Source: Verrucomicrobiota bacterium | Lineage (GTDB): Bacteria > Verrucomicrobiota > Verrucomicrobiia > Opitutales > Opitutaceae | DNA: 21,478 bases | Direction: 5' to 3' | Assembly (NCBI GenBank): GCA_023426435.1 | Contig: JAFAAS010000007.1 | Location: forward strand, 1-21,478 | Shown here: one piece after another, positions 7,384 to 15,514 of the stretch | Position numbering within the stretch: the stretch's first letter is position 1 | Layout: each line of letters opens with the position of its first letter | Program-made: the position numbers and the translations under genes | Notes under the pieces: model-generated | Seen by the model: the letters and a program-made list of their open reading frames with translations, nothing else | Told to the model about the DNA's origin: nothing | Databases searched by the model: none

Positions 7384-8200
7384 CTTCGCTCCCACCCATC
7401 CGCTGCGCCGCACATCCCCACCGTTTGCGACATCCGATGCAGGTCGGCAAAAATCCCAGCGGCGCCCGCGCTTCCGCATCCTTCGCATGCACGTCGCGGA
7501 ACGCCAGGATGTCGTCGAACCGATCCTCCCGCCAGTCCTCATAACCGCACGCTTCCGGCGCCTGCTTCGGATTGTCGAAGGTCCCAAACATCCAGTCCCA
7601 TAACGGCAGATCCGCGAAGTTCTGCGTGTGATGCCGAAACTTGTGATGGATCCGGTGCGACTCCGGCCGCTGCACCCAGAAGCCCACCCAACGCGGCGTG
7701 CGCAGATTCAAGTGATAGAAATACTCCGCCACCGCCGTGAGAAACGTATAGATCGCGCCCGCCTCCACGCTGCATCCAAGAAACAAATACACGATGCCCG
7801 CACTCAGCAGCGAATTGATCGTGATCTCCACCGGATGCTTGTAGAACGAGGTCACCAGCTCGATCCGCCGCGGCGAATGATGCAGCTGGTGACACAGCCG
7901 CCAAAACAGCGCCGACTCATGCCGCCACCGGTGCCACCAGTAATACACGAACGTCGAAACGAAATACGCGATCGCCCCCTGCCACACCGCCCCGACGTGA
8001 TCCTGCAGCCGAAAGAGCGACACTTCCTGCAGCCAGCGATCCCACGTCATCCCCGCCAGAATCACGATCCCAAGTTGGATCACGTTCACGAAAATCACGC
8101 GCGCCCACCAGTTGTGCACCTTCGGCAACTCCCGCGCCGGCCAGACCCGCTCCACCACAAACAACCCCGCCGCGATCCCAATCAACAACAGCAGAAGCAT
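7373..8200 (-). CDS. Fatty acid hydroxylase / sterol desaturase family protein
   Basis: Integral-membrane di-iron enzyme family that hydroxylates or desaturates sterols, fatty acids, carotenoids or ether lipids. The 275-residue product shows the three histidine boxes in order: H90-RWR-H94, H104-QL-H107-H108 and H182-RI-H185-H186, plus H163 and H190 near the third. Four or more hydrophobic segments surround them. The pattern fits the family well; the specific substrate cannot be read. The C-terminal tail (after about 205) is charged and cysteine-containing, and lies past the catalytic core. The start is ATG at 8200, beside the hydrophobic leader LLLLLIGIAAGLFVVE. The gene is 87 bases downstream of the terC-like gene on the same strand and converges with the HTTM-DCC gene. 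Confidence 0.88.
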   Translation of the reverse strand: MLLLLLIGIAAGLFVVERVWPARELPKVHNWWARVIFVNVIQLGIVILAGMTWDRWLQEVSLFRLQDHVGAVWQGAIAYFVSTFVYYWWHRWRHESALFWRLCHQLHHSPRRIELVTSFYKHPVEITINSLLSAGIVYLFLGCSVEAGAIYTFLTAVAEYFYHLNLRTPRWVGFWVQRPESHRIHHKFRHHTQNFADLPLWDWMFGTFDNPKQAPEACGYEDWREDRFDDILAFRDVHAKDAEARAPLGFLPTCIGCRKRWGCAAQRMGGSEATR

Positions 8201-8246
8201 CGCGCGAACGTGACGCTTCCCCGCCCCAGATCAAGCCACCCCAACG

Positions 8247-8274
8247 CGACCCCCGAAACCGGGAACCCGAAACC
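8247..8274. repeat. Heptad repeat in the gap between terC-like and hydroxylase genes
   Basis: Four consecutive 7-base units: CGACCCC, CGAAACC, GGGAACC and CGAAACC. The period is exact, although the units vary. The rest of the 87-base gap shows nothing clear. Confidence 0.5.
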
Positions 8275-8287
8275 ACTCCCCCGCCAC

Positions 8288-9280
8288 CTACCCCACCGGC
8301 GGCTTCGGCAATTCCGGCACTTTCTTCGGATCCTTGATCAACACCGACAACAACACCGACATCGACAGCACCGCGCCAATCACCCCAAGCGAAACCGTCG
8401 TCGGCACATGCACCCAGTGCTCGATCAACATCTTCACGCCGATGAAACACAGGATCACCGCCAACCCGATCTTCAAATAACGGAAGAGCTGCATGATCCC
8501 GTTCAGCGCAAAATACAGCGACCGCAGCCCGAGGATCGCGAAGATGTTCGACGTCAGCGCAATGAACCCGTCCTTCGTGATCGCCAGCACCGCCGGAATC
8601 GAATCGAGCGCGAACACCACGTCCGTCGTCTCCACCACCAGCAACACGATGAACAACGGCGTCGCCATCAGCTTCCCTTCGTGCCGCGTGAAAAAGTGCC
8701 CTTGATCGTTCCGCGGCGCGACCGGATAGAACCGCTTGAACAGCCTCACGATCGGATTGTGCTCCGGATCGACGTCCACCTCGCTCTTGCTCGGAAGCGC
8801 CATCTTGATGCCGGTGTAAACGAGAAACGCTCCGAAGAAATACAGCACCCAGTGAAACCGCTGGATCACGCTCACGCCGACGAGAATGAACACCGCGCGC
8901 ATCACCACCGCACCGATGATGCCCCAGAACAGCACCCGATGCTGCCACTCCGGCTTCACCTTGAAGTAGGCGAAGATCAGGATGAACACGAAGACGTTGT
9001 CGATGCTCAGGCACAGCTCGATCAGATACGCCGCCAGAAACTGCTGCCCCAACTCCGCCCCGCGCCAATACCACACGATGCCGTTGAACGTCAGCGCCAG
9101 CGTGAACCACACGCCGCACCACGCCAGCGCTTCCTTCATCTTCACCACGTGCTGCCCGCGATGAAACACCCCGAGGTCCAGCGCCAGCATCGCCGCAATG
9201 AAAATGAAAAAGCCCACCCACGCCCAAACCGGCATGGCATCGGCAAACGCAAATATTGGCGAAAAAGTCGCGAAGTGCAT
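8288..9280 (-). CDS. TerC/Alx family integral membrane protein (probable metal-ion exporter)
   Basis: The 330-residue product has about nine membrane helices and the signature acidic motifs of the TerC family: LCLSIDN (D94), VVETTDVVFALDSIPA (E217, D220, D226) and SNIFAILGLRSLY. Known Alx members move manganese and are induced by alkaline pH; other TerC members are tied to tellurite resistance or to metalation of secreted enzymes. Length matches the Alx subgroup. A cytoplasmic loop at about 163-205 carries clustered charges. ATG at 9280 is chosen since the first helix begins soon after it. A 7-bp inverted repeat in the leader ends one base before the start, so translation may be controlled there. 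The adjacent MscS gene is divergent. Confidence 0.9.
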   Translation of the reverse strand: MHFATFSPIFAFADAMPVWAWVGFFIFIAAMLALDLGVFHRGQHVVKMKEALAWCGVWFTLALTFNGIVWYWRGAELGQQFLAAYLIELCLSIDNVFVFILIFAYFKVKPEWQHRVLFWGIIGAVVMRAVFILVGVSVIQRFHWVLYFFGAFLVYTGIKMALPSKSEVDVDPEHNPIVRLFKRFYPVAPRNDQGHFFTRHEGKLMATPLFIVLLVVETTDVVFALDSIPAVLAITKDGFIALTSNIFAILGLRSLYFALNGIMQLFRYLKIGLAVILCFIGVKMLIEHWVHVPTTVSLGVIGAVLSMSVLLSVLIKDPKKVPELPKPPVG

Positions 9281-9281
9281 C

Positions 9282-9349
9282 GGTTGCGTAAAAAGGGAGC
9301 CGCGCCCGCGGGAGCAAGCGGCGAGTTGCAGAGTGGAAACGGCGCAACC
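9282..9349 (-). promoter_or_regulatory. Possible structured leader of the terC-like gene
   Basis: On the minus strand GGTTGCG (9349-9343) is the reverse complement of CGCAACC (9288-9282), which ends one base before the ATG at 9280. An intermediate GCAAC (9329-9325) could pair instead with the first arm. Two mutually exclusive helices are therefore possible, one of which covers the start region. A GC-rich inverted repeat and a TTTTT tract lie between them. The yybP-ykoY manganese riboswitch consensus known before alx was looked for and not found. The pairing is read directly; a switching role is inference. Confidence 0.35.
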
Positions 9350-9385
9350 TGTTCCATCTCCGCTCCGCCGCCTCGTTCCCGCTCT

Positions 9386-9414
9386 TTGACATCGGGAAAG
9401 CCACGACGTTAGTT
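9386..9414 (+). promoter_or_regulatory. Probable promoter of the MscS-like gene
   Basis: A perfect -35 TTGACA (9386-9391) is followed after 17 bases by TTAGTT (9409-9414). The predicted start, about 9421, gives a leader of about nine bases before ATG 9430. The -10 element is poor by enterobacterial standards but resembles those at 10789 and 16028. Confidence 0.45.
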
Positions 9415-9429
9415 CGCCCCCTTTTCACT

Positions 9430-10749
9430 ATGAAACAGCGCTGCTCGTCCTTCGCCGCCATCCTGTTCGCCTTCTTCCTTTTCCAGCTTTCCGCCCTCGC
9501 CCAGCAGGAAACCGGCTCCTCGAACTCGTCCTCTTCCACGGAAGCCGCCGCCGCGCCCAGCACCACCACCCAGGCCGCCGCCGCCGTCGCCTCCGGTCAC
9601 GCCGATCCCACGCCGCCCGACTTCATCGGCCATCTCGTCGACGGCATCCTCGAAATCTTCAACGTCCGCGCCAGCGGCAACACCGTCGTCCATTACACCA
9701 TCGCCGCCCTCCTCCTCGTCATCTCGCTGCTCGCCCGACGCATCGCCGTCCACCTGATTTTTCCGTTCCTGGCCAAACTCGTCTCGCGCACGCGCACCAC
9801 CATCGACGACAAGCTCTTCGCCGCCCTCGAGGCTCCCGTCGCCGCGTTCATCATGCTCATCGGCATGTTCTCCGCGCTGAAGGTCCTTCGCCTCAGCCCC
9901 GCCGCCGACACCGCCATCTCCTACGGCTCCAGCGTCGCCTTCTCCCTCGTCGTTTTCTGGGGACTCTGGCGCGCCATCGGTGCCGTCCTCGCGCACGCCA
10001 CCCAACTCGCCGTCCAGCGCAAGTCTCCCATGGCCTCGTTCATGCCATGGATCCGGAAATCCATCATGACGATGTTCGTCGTCCTCGCCGCTCTGCTCAC
10101 CATCCAGAGCCTCGGCTACGACGTGAAAGCCATCCTCGCCGGCCTCGGCATCGGCGGCCTCGCCTTCGCCCTCGCCGCCCAAGACACGCTCGCCAACGTC
10201 TTCGGCGCCATCGTCGTCGCCGTCGACCAGCCCTTCAAACACGGCGAGGTCGTCAACATCCAGGGCCGGGTCGGCGCCATCGAAGACATCGGCGTCCGCT
10301 CCACCCGCATCCGCCTCAGCGACGGCTCCCTCCTCGTGATGCCCAACAAAACCGTCGCCGCCGAAACCATCACCAACCTCTCCCGCTTCATCAAACGCCG
10401 CTTCGAGCTCGTTATCGCGCTTCCCTACAACACCAAGCCCGAACACATCCAGGAACTCGTCACCGAAATCGGCGCCTTCATCCGCGCCCAACCCGAAGTC
10501 AACGGCCCCGGCGTCCTCTGCTTTTTCCGCGGCTTCACCCCCAACAACCTCGAGATCTGGTCCGTTTACGAATGCCCCGATCCCGACTTCATCAAAGCGA
10601 TGAACGCCAGCCAGCGCATCAACTTCTTCATCGTGCGCGCCCTCGCCGCCCGCGGCATCGACGCCCCCGCCCCGCTTCAACGCATCCAACTCGACCAACA
10701 AACACTCGAAGCCTTCACCCCGCGTCCGCCCGCACCGCCCGCCGCCTGA
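9430..10749 (+). CDS. MscS-family mechanosensitive ion channel
   Basis: Opens under membrane tension to release solutes during osmotic downshock. The 439-residue product has a signal peptide (about 1-24, cut near ALA-QQ), a serine/alanine-rich linker (25-60), four membrane helices at about 88-110, 135-155, 165-190 and 210-228, and the pore helix with its glycine/alanine packing face, LAGLGIGGLAFALAAQDTLANVFG (about 236-260). This is followed by the beta domain opening (VAVDQPFKHGEVVNIQG) and the C-terminal domain. Longer than the E. coli small channel, with the extra part at the N-terminus. The C-terminus is proline-rich. The start is the first ATG after a TTGACA promoter; no Shine-Dalgarno sequence is seen. 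The next gene begins 51 bases later from its own promoter. Confidence 0.93.
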   Translation: MKQRCSSFAAILFAFFLFQLSALAQQETGSSNSSSSTEAAAAPSTTTQAAAAVASGHADPTPPDFIGHLVDGILEIFNVRASGNTVVHYTIAALLLVISLLARRIAVHLIFPFLAKLVSRTRTTIDDKLFAALEAPVAAFIMLIGMFSALKVLRLSPAADTAISYGSSVAFSLVVFWGLWRAIGAVLAHATQLAVQRKSPMASFMPWIRKSIMTMFVVLAALLTIQSLGYDVKAILAGLGIGGLAFALAAQDTLANVFGAIVVAVDQPFKHGEVVNIQGRVGAIEDIGVRSTRIRLSDGSLLVMPNKTVAAETITNLSRFIKRRFELVIALPYNTKPEHIQELVTEIGAFIRAQPEVNGPGVLCFFRGFTPNNLEIWSVYECPDPDFIKAMNASQRINFFIVRALAARGIDAPAPLQRIQLDQQTLEAFTPRPPAPPAA

Positions 10750-10765
10750 CCGCCGGCCGCGTTTC

Positions 10766-10794
10766 TTGACGATACTCGCCGCGCGTTGTTTAGT
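10766..10794 (+). promoter_or_regulatory. Probable promoter of the secreted protein gene, possibly leaderless
   Basis: TTGACG (10766-10771) is followed by a 17-base spacer and TTTAGT (10789-10794). The expected transcription start, six to eight bases after the -10, falls at or beside the A of ATG 10801. The mRNA may therefore begin directly with the start codon. Confidence 0.45.
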
Positions 10795-10800
10795 CCCTCG

Positions 10801-11403
10801 ATGCTTTCGCTGCCGGGTCTCCACCTACGCTCCACCGCCGCCATCGCCCTCGCGACCGCCGCGCTCGCGTCCACGGTCTGCGGCGCCGAGTCCTCCCCTT
10901 CGCCTTTCCTTCCACCCGAAACCACCTCCGAAGCCGCCCCGACCCCCGACGCCCCCATCGAGCTCCGCGGCATCATGACCGCCGGCGACAGCGTCATGTT
11001 CAGCATCTACGACACCGCCACCCGCTCCAGCACCTGGGTTCGCCTCAATCAAACCGGCAGCGGATTCATCGTTCGTTCCTACGACGAATCTCGCGACACC
11101 ATCACCGTCGACCACGGGGGCCGCACCATCACCCTCGCGCTGAAAACCGCCAAGGTCGCCTCCGCGCCCGTCGCCGCCCCGCAACCCGTCGTCGTCGCAC
11201 CCAACGTCCCCCAACCCGTCACCGGCCCCGTCGTCCTGAATCCCACGCCCGCCGACGAACAACGCCGCCTCGAAGCCATCGCCGCCGAGGTCAACCGCCG
11301 CCGCCAGCTTCGCCAGCAAGCGCTCCAAGCCAGCCGTCAAGCCGCCGGTCAACCGCCTCAAGGCCTTCCTCCCGGCGCCACCCCGCCACCGCAGCAGCGG
11401 TAG
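10801..11403 (+). CDS. Secreted/periplasmic protein with a possible GspC/PilP-like segment
   Basis: The 200-residue product has a Sec signal peptide (about 1-30, cut after a VCGAES region). The core at about 55-118 begins IELRGIMTAGDSVMFSIYD and continues with strand-rich sequence (STWVRLNQTGSGFIVRSY, TITVDHGGRTITLAL). This resembles the homology-region fold of type II secretion GspC and PilP, which link inner- and outer-membrane complexes, but there is no secretion operon here and the match is by eye only. The second half is proline/alanine-rich, then a basic, glutamine-rich helix (EEQRRLEAIAAEVNRRRQLRQQ-like) and a PQQR tail. TTG at 10786 is in frame upstream but falls in the -10 region, so ATG 10801 is used. 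It ends in TAG within a GTAG hairpin. Confidence 0.75.
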   Translation: MLSLPGLHLRSTAAIALATAALASTVCGAESSPSPFLPPETTSEAAPTPDAPIELRGIMTAGDSVMFSIYDTATRSSTWVRLNQTGSGFIVRSYDESRDTITVDHGGRTITLALKTAKVASAPVAAPQPVVVAPNVPQPVTGPVVLNPTPADEQRRLEAIAAEVNRRRQLRQQALQASRQAAGQPPQGLPPGATPPPQQR

Positions 11404-11420
11404 GCCGCCCGCTCGCGGGC
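11400..11420 (+). repeat. GTAG-headed hairpin repeat at the gene end
   Basis: GTAG (11400-11403) supplies the TAG stop of the preceding gene. It is followed by GCCCG (11407-11411), loop CTCG, and CGGGC (11416-11420). No T-run follows directly. Confidence 0.5.
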
Positions 11421-11511
11421 ACTCTTCTACGCCCGCACCCGCGCGCACTCCTCCCGCCGGCGAAAATAACTTTTTGTCCGCCGCCGCTCGTGCGTTACCG
11501 TCGGTCTCCGC

Positions 11512-13449
11512 ATGCGCGCACCTGAGCCCACGACCACCGCCACCGGCCCCACCAACGGCCAGCTCATCCGGCGGCTTTTCTCGCTCACGTGGCAGTATCG
11601 TCGCGGTTGCATCAAGGTCCTCTCCATCCAGCTCATCCTGCTCACGATGGGCATCGGCGGCCTCAGCTTCACCGGCGTCGGCATCGACTACATCCGCCAC
11701 AAGGTCTCCGGCGTCCCGCTCTCGCCCAACCCGCTTCACATCGCGTTACCCGACGAGTGGCCGTGGCAACAGGTCATCAGCCTCCTCGCCGGCCTGATCC
11801 TCGTCCTCGCCCTCACCCGCGCACTGCTCAACTACACCTACCTCGTCTACGTCAACAAACTCGTCCAACAACAACTCGTCGTCGATCTCCGCGGCCAGGT
11901 TTACGACAAGCTCCAAAGCCTCTCCTTTCGCTTCTTCGACGCCAACACCACCGGCTCCATCATCACGCGCGTCACCAGCGACGTTCAATCCGTCCGCATG
12001 TTCGTCGATCAGGTCCTGATCCAGAGCGTGATCATGGTCATCTCGCTCAGCGTTTACATCGTTTACATGGTGAGTCTCAGCCCCGCACTCACCGCCGCCT
12101 GCCTCGCCACGACCCCGATTCTCTGGGGCCTCGCCGCGTGGTTCTCCAAAAAAATCCAGCCCGCCTACGCCCACAACCGCACGCTCGTCGAGAAGATGGT
12201 CCAGTATCTCGCCGAAAGCATCCAAGGGATCGCCGTCACCAAGGGCTTCGGACGCGAAACCGAAAACCGCGAAAAATTCGAAGCCGCCAACCGCGCCTGC
12301 CTCGAACAACAGCACGCCATCTTCTGGCGCGTCAGTCTCTTCTCCCCCGCCGTCGGCTTCCTCACGCGGATCAACATGATGGTCCTCCTCGGCTACGGCG
12401 GCTGGCTCGTCATCCACGACCAGCTCCCGCTCGGCGCCGGCCTCATCGTCTTCGCCGGCCTGCTCGAACAATTCTCCGGCCAGGTAAACAACATCGCCAC
12501 CATCGTTAACTCCATCCAGCAGTCGCTCATCGGCGCCCGCCGCGTCTTCGAAATCCTCGACGCGCCCATCGAGGTCCAAAACGCCCCCGACGCCGTCCGC
12601 CGCCCGCGCCTCCAGGGCCACGTCCGCTTCGATCGCGTTTCATTCATCTACCATCCGCTTCCATCGCTCGCCCCCGATCTCCGCCAACCTCAACCCGTCC
12701 TTCACGACATCTCCCTCGACGTCCGCCCCGGCCAGTGCGTCGCCATCCTCGGCGCCACCGGCGCCGGCAAAAGCGTGCTGATGAGTCTCATCCCGCGCTT
12801 CTACGATCCCACTTCCGGCGCCGTGCTCATCGACGACATCGACGCCCGCCGCCTTCACCTCGACGACCTTCGCCGCAATATCGGCATCGTCTTCCAGGAA
12901 AGCTTCCTCTTCTCCAACACCATCGCCGCCAACATCGCCTTCGGTCACCCCGAAGCCACCCGCGACCAAATCGAACGCGCCGCCAAAATCGCCGCCGCCC
13001 ACGATTTCATCAGCGCACTCCCCAAAGGCTACGACACCATCCTCGGCGAAAGCGGCAGCAGTCTCTCCGGCGGACAACGCCAGCGTCTCGCCATCGCCCG
13101 CGCCGTTCTCCTCGAACCTTCGATCCTGCTCCTCGACGACCCCACCGCCGCGATCGACTCCGAAACCGAACACGAAATCTTCGCCGCCCTCGATCGCGCC
13201 ATCGCCGGCCGCACCACGTTCATCGTCGCCCATCGCCTCAGCACGCTCCGTCGCGCCGACTTCATCATTGTCATGGAAGACGGCCGCATCACCCAACGCG
13301 GCACCCACGAGGAACTGATGAAAGTTCCCGGCCCTTACCTCCGCGTCGCCCGCCTCCAACTCGTCGACGCCCGCGCCTTGGTGGAGCCCGACGTCCCCGT
13401 CAGGCTTGGAATGCTTCCGCTCACCCCGCCGCCCCCGCGCACGCCGTGA
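11512..13449 (+). CDS. ABC exporter half-transporter, degenerate catalytic site (subunit A)
   Basis: The 645-residue half-transporter has six membrane helices (about 30-345) and a nucleotide-binding domain (about 368-615). Seen in order: Walker A GATGAGKS (414-421), Q-loop IVFQES, signature LSGGQ (518-522), Walker B ILLLDD (D542) with D543 in place of the catalytic glutamate, and switch H574. The intact signature but altered Walker B is the pattern of the non-catalytic partner in heterodimeric exporters such as TM287/288. Such exporters move lipids, drugs or lipid-linked compounds out of the inner leaflet. A linker insert of about 25 residues (SLAPDLRQPQPV) precedes the NBD. ATG 11512 lies 17 bases after a TTAC -10-like element; no Shine-Dalgarno sequence. 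The stop overlaps the next start (GTGA). Cargo unknown. Confidence 0.93.
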   Translation: MRAPEPTTTATGPTNGQLIRRLFSLTWQYRRGCIKVLSIQLILLTMGIGGLSFTGVGIDYIRHKVSGVPLSPNPLHIALPDEWPWQQVISLLAGLILVLALTRALLNYTYLVYVNKLVQQQLVVDLRGQVYDKLQSLSFRFFDANTTGSIITRVTSDVQSVRMFVDQVLIQSVIMVISLSVYIVYMVSLSPALTAACLATTPILWGLAAWFSKKIQPAYAHNRTLVEKMVQYLAESIQGIAVTKGFGRETENREKFEAANRACLEQQHAIFWRVSLFSPAVGFLTRINMMVLLGYGGWLVIHDQLPLGAGLIVFAGLLEQFSGQVNNIATIVNSIQQSLIGARRVFEILDAPIEVQNAPDAVRRPRLQGHVRFDRVSFIYHPLPSLAPDLRQPQPVLHDISLDVRPGQCVAILGATGAGKSVLMSLIPRFYDPTSGAVLIDDIDARRLHLDDLRRNIGIVFQESFLFSNTIAANIAFGHPEATRDQIERAAKIAAAHDFISALPKGYDTILGESGSSLSGGQRQRLAIARAVLLEPSILLLDDPTAAIDSETEHEIFAALDRAIAGRTTFIVAHRLSTLRRADFIIVMEDGRITQRGTHEELMKVPGPYLRVARLQLVDARALVEPDVPVRLGMLPLTPPPPRTP

Positions 13450-15368
13450 AATCTCCTCCGCCAAAACCTTCCAACGTCCTCGTCCACCGCACCCGCGACG
13501 ACGTCGACGACGAGCATTTCCGCCCGCTCGAATGGGGACTCATCCGCCGGCTCTTCAGCTACACGCGCGCCGTCGCCGCCAAACGCAACTGGCTCATCTT
13601 CCTCTCCGCCGTCCGCTCCACCCAGCTCGCCGCCCTCGTCTGGTTCGCCGCCGAAATCATCAACGGCCCCATCGCCCAACGCGACCTCTCCGCCCTCGGC
13701 TACGCCATCGGCGCCTACGCGCTGCTCGCGATTCTCACCGACGGCCTCTTCCACTTCCGCCAACGCTTCGCCCTCGAAATCGGCGAGTCCGTCGTCAACC
13801 AGCTCCGCTCCCAACTCTTCGCCCGCGTCCAACGCCAGCCGATGAGTTTCTTCCACCGCGTGAAGCTCGGCCGCATCATCAGCCGCGCGACCAGCGACAT
13901 CGAATCGCTCCGCACCGGCATCCAGGACGTCGCCTTCGTCTCCATCGTCCAATTCGGCGGCATGCTCGTCGCCGCCATCGTCATGGCTTGGAAGGACTGG
14001 CCCATGTTCCTCGTCGTCGCCGCCATGGCTCCGATCCTCTGGCTCATCAACAACCACTTTCGCATGCAGCTCAGCCAGCAATCGCGCTCGGCCAGCGAAA
14101 GCTTCAGCCGCGTCACCGCCACCCTCGCCGAATCCGTCGGGGGCATGCGCGTCACGCAGGGCTTCGTCCGCCAGGAAACCAATCTCGGACTCTTCCGCAG
14201 CCTCCTCGCCGACCACGCCCGCTACAACATCGCCCTCGCCCGCACCTCCGCAAAACTCACGCCGCTCCTCGAGCTCAACAGCCAGTTCTTCATCGCCGTC
14301 CTCCTCATGTTCGGCGGCTGGCGCGTGTTCAACGGCAGCATGACCCTCGACGGCCTGATCACGTTCTTCTTTCTCGCGAATCAATTCTTCTCCCCCATTG
14401 CCTCCATCGGCACCCAATACAACCAGGCCCTCGTCGCCATGGCCGGCGCCGAACGCGTCTTCCGCATGATCGACGCCCCACCCGACTGGGAAGACGACCC
14501 GCACGCCACCGACCTCCCCGACCCGCGCCGCGAACGCGCCGCTGTTTCGAGTTCCGAGTTCCGAGTTCCGAGTTCGCCACCAACCCCGAACTCCAAACTC
14601 CAAACTCCAAACTCCTTCAGCGAAGCCTCCGGCATCCGAGCCGAATTCCGCTCCGTCACCTTCGGCTACGATCCCGCCCGCCCCGTCCTCCACGACGTCA
14701 CGTTCACCGCCGAGCCCGGTCAGACCATCGCCCTCGTCGGCCACACCGGCAGCGGAAAAAGCTCCATCATCAATCTCGTATCCAAGTTCTACCTACCAAC
14801 GTCCGGCGAACTCCTCATCGACGGCCGCGACATCCGCACGATCACCAGCCGCTCCCTCCACCGCCAGACCGGCATGGTGCAACAAACCAACTTCCTCTTC
14901 AGCGGTTCGCTCCTCGACAACATCCGCTTCTCCAAACCCGAAGCCACCGACGCCGAAATCCGCGACGCCGCCCGCCGCCTCGACTGCCTCGATCTCCTCG
15001 AAGATCTGCCCAACGGTCTCCTCACCGAGGTCGGCGAACGCGGCTCCGGCCTCTCCGTCGGACAACGCCAGCTGGTCTGCTTCGTCCGCGCCCTGCTCGC
15101 CGATCCACGCCTCGTCATCCTCGACGAAGCCACGAGCTCCATCGACGCCCTCACCGAAGCCCGCCTGCAGAAAGCGCTCGTCGAACTCCTCCGCGGTCGC
15201 ACGAGCTTCGTCGTCGCACATCGTCTCAGCACCATCCGCCACGCCGATCTCGTCCTCGTCCTCGACCAGGGCCGCATCGTCGAACGCGGAACGCACGACG
15301 ACCTCCTGTCACAGCGCGGGCACTACGCCGCCCTCTACGGCCAGTTCGCCCAACTCGACACGCCGTAG
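13446..15368 (+). CDS. ABC exporter half-transporter, catalytic partner (subunit B)
   Basis: The 640-residue partner starts at GTG 13446, overlapping the previous stop by four bases. Six membrane helices (about 45-335) are followed by the NBD (about 398-635): Walker A GHTGSGKS (432-439), Q-loop MVQQTN, signature LSVGQ (536-540, a glycine replaced by valine), Walker B VILD560-E561 with the catalytic glutamate, and switch H592. With subunit A this gives one full ATP site (B's Walker motifs plus A's LSGGQ) and one degenerate site. The TMD-NBD linker (about 351-397) contains a heptad-repeat insertion that codes for a low-complexity SSEFRVPSSPPTPNSKLQ segment and keeps the frame open. A GTAG hairpin supplies the TAG stop. 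Confidence 0.94.
   Translation: MKSPPPKPSNVLVHRTRDDVDDEHFRPLEWGLIRRLFSYTRAVAAKRNWLIFLSAVRSTQLAALVWFAAEIINGPIAQRDLSALGYAIGAYALLAILTDGLFHFRQRFALEIGESVVNQLRSQLFARVQRQPMSFFHRVKLGRIISRATSDIESLRTGIQDVAFVSIVQFGGMLVAAIVMAWKDWPMFLVVAAMAPILWLINNHFRMQLSQQSRSASESFSRVTATLAESVGGMRVTQGFVRQETNLGLFRSLLADHARYNIALARTSAKLTPLLELNSQFFIAVLLMFGGWRVFNGSMTLDGLITFFFLANQFFSPIASIGTQYNQALVAMAGAERVFRMIDAPPDWEDDPHATDLPDPRRERAAVSSSEFRVPSSPPTPNSKLQTPNSFSEASGIRAEFRSVTFGYDPARPVLHDVTFTAEPGQTIALVGHTGSGKSSIINLVSKFYLPTSGELLIDGRDIRTITSRSLHRQTGMVQQTNFLFSGSLLDNIRFSKPEATDAEIRDAARRLDCLDLLEDLPNGLLTEVGERGSGLSVGQRQLVCFVRALLADPRLVILDEATSSIDALTEARLQKALVELLRGRTSFVVAHRLSTIRHADLVLVLDQGRIVERGTHDDLLSQRGHYAALYGQFAQLDTP
14549..14614. repeat. Mirrored heptad repeat inside the ABC transporter linker
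   Basis: Four 7-base units, GAGTTCC three times then GAGTTCG (14549-14576), are followed by a 10-base spacer. Four units then read CGAACTC and CAAACTC three times (14587-14614). The central pair GAGTTCG/CGAACTC is perfectly complementary and the outer pairs match over five of seven bases, so the whole 66 bases can form a hairpin. Sixty-six is 22 codons, which leaves the reading frame intact. The units encode residues about 368-390 of subunit B. Confidence 0.9.
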
Positions 15369-15388
15369 GCCGCGAGCTCGCCCGCGCG
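15365..15388 (+). repeat. GTAG-headed, imperfect hairpin repeat at the gene end
   Basis: GTAG (15365-15368) includes the TAG stop of subunit B. GCGAGCTCGC (15372-15381) is a perfect palindrome, flanked by GGCCGCG and CGCGCGCC that pair imperfectly. Confidence 0.45.
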
Positions 15389-15398
15389 CCTTTCGAAA

Positions 15399-15428
15399 TC
15401 CGCGCACATCCGCGTCCATCCGTCGCTC
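15399..15428. repeat. Decamer repeat, three units (locus B)
   Basis: Units TCCGCGCACA, TCCGCGTCCA and TCCGTCGCTC follow one another without gaps in the leader region before the SWIB gene. They match locus C (18793) unit by unit, mostly with C for T. Confidence 0.6.
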
Positions 15429-15514
15429 AAAACGTCCGCGCTCGCCAGCTCGCACCCCTCGGAGACACAAGCAAAAAAGGGCCACTTACAGAGGCGTTCT
15501 CCCTCTGAAAATGT

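Noticed and set aside
9295..9315. Intrinsic attenuator within the terC leader
   Set aside because: The GC-rich inverted repeat is only four to five base pairs and the T-run is separated from it; too weak to call alone.
9281..9380. yybP-ykoY (manganese) riboswitch before the terC-like gene
   Set aside because: The conserved GGGGAGUAG-type and loop motifs are absent; only a generic alternative hairpin was seen.
12735..13445. Upstream extension of the second ABC subunit frame
   Set aside because: Overlaps the ATPase domain of subunit A and reads as an arginine/proline-rich shadow; GTG 13446 gives a normal half-transporter length.
14549..14614. CRISPR-like array
   Set aside because: Units are 7 bases, contiguous and without spacers, and lie inside a coding gene.
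13406..15508. Long plus-strand frame of 700 codons over subunit B
   Set aside because: Arginine/proline-rich shadow; the overlapping frame has all ABC motifs.
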